This document shows, piece by piece, positions 43,012 to 48,523 of a stretch of DNA of 48,523 nt (its first letter is position 1; each line of letters opens with the position of its first letter). The notes beneath the pieces are model-generated. The model had not been told where the DNA came from. It saw nothing but the letters and a program-made list of their open reading frames with translations, and ran no database searches. Source of the stretch: Oscillospiraceae bacterium (GTDB lineage: Bacteria; Bacillota; Clostridia; Oscillospirales; Acutalibacteraceae). A program made the position numbers and the translations under genes. The stretch is taken from positions 1 to 48,523 of the forward strand of contig SVOV01000016.1 in assembly GCA_015066205.1 (NCBI GenBank). Direction: 5' to 3'.

Positions 43012-43685
43012 TGCTTTTTCTCTCTTTCTATGATTTTTGTTTTTCCGTTTGAGGTCACTGACATAAAAAATATGTCTTTTACATCGAGTCCCTTGGTTTT
43101 TAATATCTTTTCGGGCGGATTCTTCTTTGCACCTTCGGGAAACAGAGGAGCTGAAATTCTTTTTCCGTCCATAATTACAACTGACGGAATGCTGTCGGAC
43201 TCGTTTTTAAGCCCCATAGCAGACCTTGTTACGGGTCTTTCTGACTCCTTCAGAAGCACACTCAGCGTTCCGTCGGTTTCGGCAACGGCATACTGAACCT
43301 CGGACAGGTCAAAAACATCCTTCTGCCTTAAGGCCTCAAGAAGATCGTCAAGGGTAAAGCGCAGTCTTTTCATCTGTCCGGGATCAATCACGCCGTCCTT
43401 TATGATAACTATGGAATTTCCCTGCAGAAGTCCTCTGAAGCTCATACTTTTAAGGCTTATTGCGGACATTATGATCTCAAGGCTGACAAGAATCATAATT
43501 GCAACAACGGAATTGAGCATTGAAATATCATTATCCTGCATAGGCGTTGCTGCAATTTCCGACAAAAGGATCGTTATAACAAGCTCAGCGGGCTGAAGCT
43601 GGCCTATCTGTCTTTTTCCCATAAGCCTCAGTCCGAAAATGATCACAACAAAAAGAATCAGTGTTCTTATAAAGCAAATCAGCAT
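43008..43685 (-). CDS. DUF421/YetF-family membrane protein
   Basis: About 225 residues from the ATG at 43685, which has an AAAGGAAGAG site; a start at 43739 would put the inverted repeat inside the gene. Three membrane helices (about 1-85) include the family string RLMGKRQIGQLQPAELVI and SEIAATPMQD, followed by a two-part cytoplasmic domain (MKRLRFTLDDLLEALRQK). Relatives influence spore membrane stability and germination in Bacillus. It is divergent from the gerABC operon, which fits that. Confidence 0.87.
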   Translation of the reverse strand: MLICFIRTLILFVVIIFGLRLMGKRQIGQLQPAELVITILLSEIAATPMQDNDISMLNSVVAIMILVSLEIIMSAISLKSMSFRGLLQGNSIVIIKDGVIDPGQMKRLRFTLDDLLEALRQKDVFDLSEVQYAVAETDGTLSVLLKESERPVTRSAMGLKNESDSIPSVVIMDGKRISAPLFPEGAKKNPPEKILKTKGLDVKDIFFMSVTSNGKTKIIEREKKQ

Positions 43686-43700
43686 TCGGCTCTTCCTTTC

Positions 43701-43733
43701 TTCCCGATAAGTATATCCTGAATTTATCGGGAA
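43701..43733. repeat. Perfect inverted repeat in the DUF421/gerA divergent region
   Basis: TTCCCGATAA (43701-43710) and TTATCGGGAA (43724-43733) are exact 10-base inverted copies around GTATATCCTGAAT. Located between the two divergent genes, so it could be a shared operator or a leader hairpin. Confidence 0.6.
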
Positions 43734-43760
43734 ATACATAAAAGCAGAAAGGATGAGTTT

Positions 43761-45218
43761 ATGTCAGACAATGCTACAGATAAAAAGGCTGCTTTTACAG
43801 GCGATGCCGAAAAGGATTCACTGGCTCTCGAGAAGCTTTTCGGCGGGAGCATTGACCTTGTTATGAGGAGGATCGAAGCCTACGGCAGAACGGCTTTTGT
43901 TTTTATGCTGGACGGTATGTGCGATGAAATAAAAATAACGGAAAGTGTTATAAAGCCTCTCACAACAGAGAAGATCAGAATCACCCGCGATGCCTTTGAT
44001 GCGGTCAGAACCAATGTTTTCAAGGGAATAAATATAAAAACCGTCACCGATATAAATGAAGCGGCAAACGGTATAATCTCGGGAAATCTTATAATTCTTA
44101 TAGACGGAGAAAAGGGAGCACTCTCCTGCCCCTTTCAGGGCTTTCCGAAAAGTGCGGTCAATGAACCGCTCAACGAACAGAATGAAAGAGGCTCAAAAGA
44201 GGGCTTTTGCGACAATTTTAAGGACAATGTTACGCTTATAAGAAGAAAGCTCCGGACACCCTCGCTTGTCATAAAACAGATGACACTCGGAAAAACAAGC
44301 AATACTCCCGTGCTTTTATGCTATCTTTCGGACAGAGTAAGCGAAAAAACTCTCGGCTCTGTCATAAAAAGACTAAAAAAGGTGAAGCTTGATGCAATTC
44401 TCGGCTCGGGGTATCTCAGACCCTTTCTTGACAGCGACAGAAACTCGCTTTTTTCCGATACGGGAATAACGGAAAGACCGGATACCTTTTCATCAATGCT
44501 TTTAGAGGGAAGAATCGGAATCATCTGCGACGGCACCCCCTTTGCACTTATAGTTCCGTATCTTTTTATAGATTATTTCCATACAGCGGATGACTATCTT
44601 TCAAGTCCCTATTATGCGGTCTTTATGAGGCTTCTCCGTATGGTCTGCTTTCTTATAGCAGCTATGCTTCCGGGAGTATTCGTTGCAATAATTCTCTTTC
44701 ATCCCGAAATTATGCCTGCAGATATCATGTACGGAATTTCTGCCGCAACGGGAAAAACTCCGTTTCCCATAATGATCGAGGCTCTTGCAATTCATTTTAT
44801 TTACGAAATAGTGCGAGAGGCGGGACTTCGTATGCCCCGCGCCGTGGGTCACGCAGTAAGCATCGTGGGAGCTCTCGTTATAGGAGACGCCGCCGTAACG
44901 GCAGGGCTTATTGCCGCTCCTATGCTCATTGTTGTGGCTCTGACTGCAATTTCATCTTCGGTTATCGTCCGTCTTCACGAGCCCGTGGCAATTATGCGTT
45001 TCGGCTTTATAATCATCGGCGGCTTTACGGGTCTTTACGGAATTATGCTGGGGCTTGGTGTTATGATAGTTGATATATGCTCCGTATCCCCTTACGGCGT
45101 GCCTTTTTCGGCTCCTCTTTCCCCCTTTGTAAAGCGGGCACAGGCAGATGTTTTGTTCAGAAAAAGCTGGTGCAAGATAAAGCAACGGAAAATATTATTG
45201 GGAGAAATGGAATTCTGA
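43761..45218 (+). CDS. Spore germination receptor subunit GerA (GerXA)
   Basis: 485 residues. The large N-terminal soluble domain (about 1-285) has the GerA pattern with IDGEKGAL, then four to five membrane helices from about 290 with RMPRAVGHAVSIVGALVIGD, a strong family signature. Forms the germinant receptor in the spore inner membrane with GerB and GerC. ATG behind AGGATG. Its TGA overlaps the next ATG by one base (TGATG). Germinant unknown. Confidence 0.94.
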   Translation: MSDNATDKKAAFTGDAEKDSLALEKLFGGSIDLVMRRIEAYGRTAFVFMLDGMCDEIKITESVIKPLTTEKIRITRDAFDAVRTNVFKGINIKTVTDINEAANGIISGNLIILIDGEKGALSCPFQGFPKSAVNEPLNEQNERGSKEGFCDNFKDNVTLIRRKLRTPSLVIKQMTLGKTSNTPVLLCYLSDRVSEKTLGSVIKRLKKVKLDAILGSGYLRPFLDSDRNSLFSDTGITERPDTFSSMLLEGRIGIICDGTPFALIVPYLFIDYFHTADDYLSSPYYAVFMRLLRMVCFLIAAMLPGVFVAIILFHPEIMPADIMYGISAATGKTPFPIMIEALAIHFIYEIVREAGLRMPRAVGHAVSIVGALVIGDAAVTAGLIAAPMLIVVALTAISSSVIVRLHEPVAIMRFGFIIIGGFTGLYGIMLGLGVMIVDICSVSPYGVPFSAPLSPFVKRAQADVLFRKSWCKIKQRKILLGEMEF

Positions 45219-46297
45219 TGGAGTCTTTCGGAAAAATAAATTCGTCACAGATGTTTTCGGTGCTTTTTCTGTGCCGTATAATATCTCTTTTTACATTTAT
45301 GCTGCCCTCAACCTCTTATCTTCCCTCAGGTGACAGAATACTGACGGCATTTTCTGTAGCCTTTTTCGAGCTCTTATACGGAGCGGTCACTGTCTATACC
45401 CTGAAAAAGAACAAAAACCGCGGGCTTATTGATGCAGCAAAGAGAGTATCGCCTGTCCTCGGCAAAATCACCGCAATTATTTTTACACTTTCATTTATAT
45501 GGTTTGCAGGCATAGGCGCGGCAAGATTCGAGCTTTTTATAAGCACGGTAATGTTTCCCAATTCAAAGCTTCTCATTATGATAGTCTTTCTTCTTCTTGC
45601 CTCTCTTTTTGCCGCCTCAAAGGGAATAGAAGCTATCGGCAGAGCCTCATTTATACTGCTGTGGATCATAGGACTGAGCGTGGTTTTTATTCTTCTTTCC
45701 GTAACGGGAGAATTCAGGATAACAAATCTTCAGCCCGTATTTACGGAGGGTATCTCACCTCTTATAAGCTTCTCCTTTTATATTTCGGTCAGAGCTGCGG
45801 AGCTCCTTACACTGCATATCGCCGCGCCTCATATGAACGGCAGTATCAAAAAGCTGATAATTTCCTGGGTCACTGTCTTCTCGTTGGTTTCTGCAGTTAT
45901 TCTGACCGTACTTGCGGGGGTTACGGGGGAATACGGAAACGATCAGATATTTCCCCTTTATACTCTCACGGTAATTGCAAAATTCGGCATATTTGAAAGA
46001 CTTGATGATATTCTGACCGGTGTATGGGTGCTTTGCTGCTTTATACAGGCGGCATATCTTATCTGCCTTTCCGTAACTGCTTTGAAGCAGGGCTTCGGAA
46101 ATACGGTAAAGCTTCCCTTGGAGGCTCTTTGTACTGCGGGGGTCTTTACTGTGTATTATTTCACCTCAGACACCGTAACCGTATTTTCGGAAACCGTTTC
46201 ATCAAGAATATGGGACATCTGTTTTATCCTTGTGATGCTCGGAATTCCACTTGCCGTAACAATACTGAATAAACTTAAGGAAAGGCGGAAAATATGA
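45218..46297 (+). CDS. Spore germination receptor subunit GerB (permease-like)
   Basis: About 359 residues with ten membrane helices, APC-superfamily spore permease (ArcD/ProY-like) that binds the germinant. The ATG at 45218 shares one base with the gerA stop; a longer frame begins inside gerA at 45077 and is rejected. Family traits include the N-terminal KINSSQMFSVLFLCRI and the PLISFSFYISVRAAELL stretch. It overlaps gerC by 4 bases. Confidence 0.92.
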   Translation: MESFGKINSSQMFSVLFLCRIISLFTFMLPSTSYLPSGDRILTAFSVAFFELLYGAVTVYTLKKNKNRGLIDAAKRVSPVLGKITAIIFTLSFIWFAGIGAARFELFISTVMFPNSKLLIMIVFLLLASLFAASKGIEAIGRASFILLWIIGLSVVFILLSVTGEFRITNLQPVFTEGISPLISFSFYISVRAAELLTLHIAAPHMNGSIKKLIISWVTVFSLVSAVILTVLAGVTGEYGNDQIFPLYTLTVIAKFGIFERLDDILTGVWVLCCFIQAAYLICLSVTALKQGFGNTVKLPLEALCTAGVFTVYYFTSDTVTVFSETVSSRIWDICFILVMLGIPLAVTILNKLKERRKI

Positions 46298-47454
46298 AAA
46301 AAATAACAGCTGTAATATGTATTTCGGTATATATTTTTACCCTTTGCTCCTGCGGTAAAATTGAGATAGTAGAGCTCAATGAAAGGCTTATTATAGAAGC
46401 AATCGGCATTGATTTTGAGGACGGCCTGTACCGTGTTACAATAGAGGGACTTGACTCCTTTTCCGCAGGCAGTGAAAACAGCAGTATTTCTGCACCGTCA
46501 CTTACAAAATGCTATATGTTTCAAGGGGAAACCATAGGAATGGCAATGAACAGCATTTCCGTTGTAACAGGTCAGATACCTCTTTTTTCACAGGCGCGTA
46601 TTCTCCTTGTGGGACTTGAATCGGCAAAAACGAGGCTCAGTGAAATACTTGATTTTTTCAGGCGTGAATACACAACAAGAACAGATATTCTTTTTGCCGT
46701 TACGGAGGGTGCGGCGGCAGACACCGTTTCTGCAGATTTCGGAAAAAATGTATCGGCGGGAAATGTGCTTGAAGCGGCGGTATCCTCTGGAAGATTCACG
46801 GGAAGAAGCTGCCTTACTCCCCTTTATCAGTTTCTCAACAGTGTTATGGGAGAATCGGACAATGCCTTCTGTCCCGTTATCGGCACAAAGGACAACAGCT
46901 TTACCGAGCAAAAGGAGGTAAAGCTTTCAGGCACGGCAGTATTCGGAAAGGATGGAGCTGTTAAAATTCTTTCTCCCGAAAGCACTCTCGGAATGCTGAT
47001 AATTTCCGACGGAATCGATAACGGAGATTTTACGGTAAACACATCTGCGGGAACTGCGACACTTGAAATAATCGAATGTAAAACAAAAACAAAGGTACTG
47101 CTCAAGGACGGACGGGTCCATTACCGAATAACCACAAAGCTGTCCTGTGATATTCCCGAATTTCAGTCCGATGATTTCAGAGGGCTTACAAAGACGGATA
47201 CGGAAAAACTGTCTGAAGAGGCGGCAAAAACCGTCACAGAAATTATGTGCGACGCCCTGAAAAAGACGGTTTATGAGGAAAATTTTGATGTTTTTCATAT
47301 AGGAAGAGCCGTGAATCTGAAAAATCACGGCTTCTACAATGAGTTTTTTATAAAAAACGGAATGCTTTCGGAATTCACCGTATGCGAAATAAAAACGGAG
47401 CTGTCAATAAGAAGAATCGGTAAAATCATACTTGAAGAGGAAAACAAAGCCTGA
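46294..47454 (+). CDS. Spore germination receptor subunit GerC (lipoprotein)
   Basis: 386 residues. Lipoprotein signal MKKITAVICISVYIFTLCSC with cysteine at about 20. The Ger(x)C pattern follows: EIVELNERLIIEAIGIDFED, then SQARILLVGLE, then the C-terminal domain with FHIGRAVNLKNHGFY. It sits on the outer face of the spore inner membrane. Last gene of gerABC; convergent with tyrS. Confidence 0.93.
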   Translation: MKKITAVICISVYIFTLCSCGKIEIVELNERLIIEAIGIDFEDGLYRVTIEGLDSFSAGSENSSISAPSLTKCYMFQGETIGMAMNSISVVTGQIPLFSQARILLVGLESAKTRLSEILDFFRREYTTRTDILFAVTEGAAADTVSADFGKNVSAGNVLEAAVSSGRFTGRSCLTPLYQFLNSVMGESDNAFCPVIGTKDNSFTEQKEVKLSGTAVFGKDGAVKILSPESTLGMLIISDGIDNGDFTVNTSAGTATLEIIECKTKTKVLLKDGRVHYRITTKLSCDIPEFQSDDFRGLTKTDTEKLSEEAAKTVTEIMCDALKKTVYEENFDVFHIGRAVNLKNHGFYNEFFIKNGMLSEFTVCEIKTELSIRRIGKIILEEENKA

Positions 47455-47460
47455 TTCCGA

Positions 47461-47500
47461 AGAAAAAAACAGGTACCGCAGATTCATACACGGCACCTGT
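47461..47500 (-). terminator. Rho-independent terminator of tyrS
   Basis: ACAGGT-A-CCG (47469-47478) pairs with CGG-C-ACCTGT (47491-47500) around a 12-base loop. On the minus strand seven T follow. Its stem repeats the GTaCCG/CGGcAC core of the cysK terminator. Confidence 0.85.
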
Positions 47501-47507
47501 AAAATAC

Positions 47508-48523
47508 TTATTCGGTTACGATCTTTTTGAAGCTTTTCTTACCTCTCTTGAGAAGAAGGCCCTCTCCGATATCTTCTTTTGTGAAGCTCTTTCTGATATC
47601 TGTTACCTTTTCGCCCGAAACTGTAACACCGCCCTGCTCAACTGCTCTTCTGGCATCTGAGCGTGAGGGACAAAGACCTGATTTTACAAGCATTGTGAGG
47701 ATATCAACGGCACCGTCGGTGAAGCAGTCTTCGGAAAGAGGTGCTTCGGGAGCATCGCTTCCGCCGTCGGAGAAAAGAGCCCTTGCGGCTGTCTGTGCCT
47801 TTTCGGCTTCCTCCTCGCCGTGAACGAGCTTTGTAAGCTCATATGCGAGAATCTCCTTTGCTGTATTGAGCTGTGCGCCCTCCCAGCTGTCCATCTTGTC
47901 TATCTCTTCAAGAGGAAGGAATGTAAGCATACGGATACATTTGAGAACATCGGCATCGCCCACATTTCTCCAGTACTGATAGAAATCAAAGGGGCTGGTC
48001 TTGTCGGGGTCAAGCCATACTGCACCGCCCACGGTCTTACCCATCTTCTTGCCCTCGGAGTTAAGAAGAAGAGTTATTGTCATAGCGTGGGACTCCTTGT
48101 CCAGCTTTCTTCTGATAAGCTCTCTGCCGCCAAGCATATTTGACCACTGGTCGTCGCCGCCGAACTGAAGATTACAGCCGTATTTACGGTAGAGTTCAAG
48201 GAAATCGTAGCTCTGCATGATCATATAATTGAATTCAAGGAAAGAAAGACCCTTTTCCATTCTCTGCTTATAGCATTCAGCACGGAGCATATTGTTAACG
48301 GAAAAGCATGCTCCGACCTCTCTTAAAAGCTCAACATAGTTGAGATCAAGAAGCCAGTCAGCATTATTAACCATTATTGCCTTGTCCTCGCCGAATTCGA
48401 TAAAACGCTCCATCTGCTTTTTGAAGCATTCACAGTTGTGTTCAATTGTTTCCTTTGTCATCATTGAACGCATATCGGTTCTGCCTGAGGGGTCGCCGAT
48501 ATGAGCAGTTCCGCCGCCGATAA
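47508..48523 (-). CDS. tyrS: Tyrosyl-tRNA synthetase, C-terminal part
   Basis: Charges tRNA-Tyr. The gene runs off the right edge; the frame continues 16 codons upstream of 48473 through [15 protein letters not shown], so the visible part is about 338 residues and lacks the N-terminal HIGH region. Seen are [11 protein letters not shown] (tyrosine/ATP site), KMGKT in place of KMSKS, and a C-terminal S4 domain ([16 protein letters not shown]). The terminator follows 7 bases after the stop. Any T-box leader would lie outside the window. Confidence 0.96.
   Translation of the reverse strand, partial: IGGGTAHIGDPSGRTDMRSMMTKETIEHNCECFKKQMERFIEFGEDKAIMVNNADWLLDLNYVELLREVGACFSVNNMLRAECYKQRMEKGLSFLEFNYMIMQSYDFLELYRKYGCNLQFGGDDQWSNMLGGRELIRRKLDKESHAMTITLLLNSEGKKMGKTVGGAVWLDPDKTSPFDFYQYWRNVGDADVLKCIRMLTFLPLEEIDKMDSWEGAQLNTAKEILAYELTKLVHGEEEAEKAQTAARALFSDGGSDAPEAPLSEDCFTDGAVDILTMLVKSGLCPSRSDARRAVEQGGVTVSGEKVTDIRKSFTKEDIGEGLLLKRGKKSFKKIVTE

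Noticed and set aside
43711..43743. Sigma-G promoter for gerABC (GTATA ... CATAAAA, or TGAATT ... CATAAAA)
   Set aside because: Spacing is about 21 or 12 bases, not the 17-18 expected.
45077..45217. Longer N-terminus for GerB starting inside gerA
   Set aside because: The ATG at 45218 overlaps the gerA stop in the usual TGATG arrangement and gives a normal GerB start; the extension is gerA sequence in another frame.

Overview
The window is a gene-dense stretch of a chromosome of an endospore-forming member of the Bacillota. It is most likely an uncultured gut-type Clostridia, order Oscillospirales or nearby; this is inferred from gene content and order, not from a marker gene. GC looks to be in the low 40s percent. 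Supporting signs are strong GGAGG ribosome sites, TTG starts, sigma-A promoters with 17-18 base spacers, spore genes (yqfC, yqfD, ylbJ, a gerABC operon), a split transketolase and the Bacillota order miaB-ricA-mutS-mutL-miaA. I found no tRNA, rRNA, CRISPR array, prophage or insertion sequence.

Layout. Bases 1-104 hold the start of an XRE-type regulator, divergent from nicotinate phosphoribosyltransferase. Bases 1759-4441 carry yqfC-yqfD and the divergent ylbJ. Bases 4448-8252 carry a small four-cysteine protein, cysteine synthase, a cell-wall M14 peptidase without an export signal, and a lipoprotein phosphoesterase. Bases 8253-8678 have no gene. They hold a string of short hairpins separated by a repeated 9-base linker, in two opposing arms, which is the most unusual object in the window.

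Bases 8679-28423 form a carbohydrate-use region: a Gfo/Idh dehydrogenase, two TIM-barrel sugar isomerases, a uridine-kinase-like protein, a serine hydrolase, a clan GH-A glycosidase with a cysteine-rich insert, a GPH-type sugar transporter, an Ig-like (BIG2) membrane protein, a histidine phosphatase, a 727-residue GH42-like protein of no recognised family, a GH36 alpha-galactosidase, two paralogous zinc-ribbon membrane proteins, and the operon tktN-tktC-rhaA-rhaD. Together they suggest cytoplasmic breakdown of imported oligosaccharides bearing galactose and rhamnose, as in pectic side chains (inference).

Bases 28442-42546 are a long housekeeping run on the minus strand: miaB, a RicA/YlbF-family gene, mutS, mutL, miaA, an HlyD-like adaptor, yggS, sepF, a very long DivIVA-like coiled-coil protein, lspA and an rluD-type pseudouridine synthase. 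Bases 42646-47454 hold a DUF421/DUF4363 pair divergent from gerA-gerB-gerC. The window ends inside tyrS.
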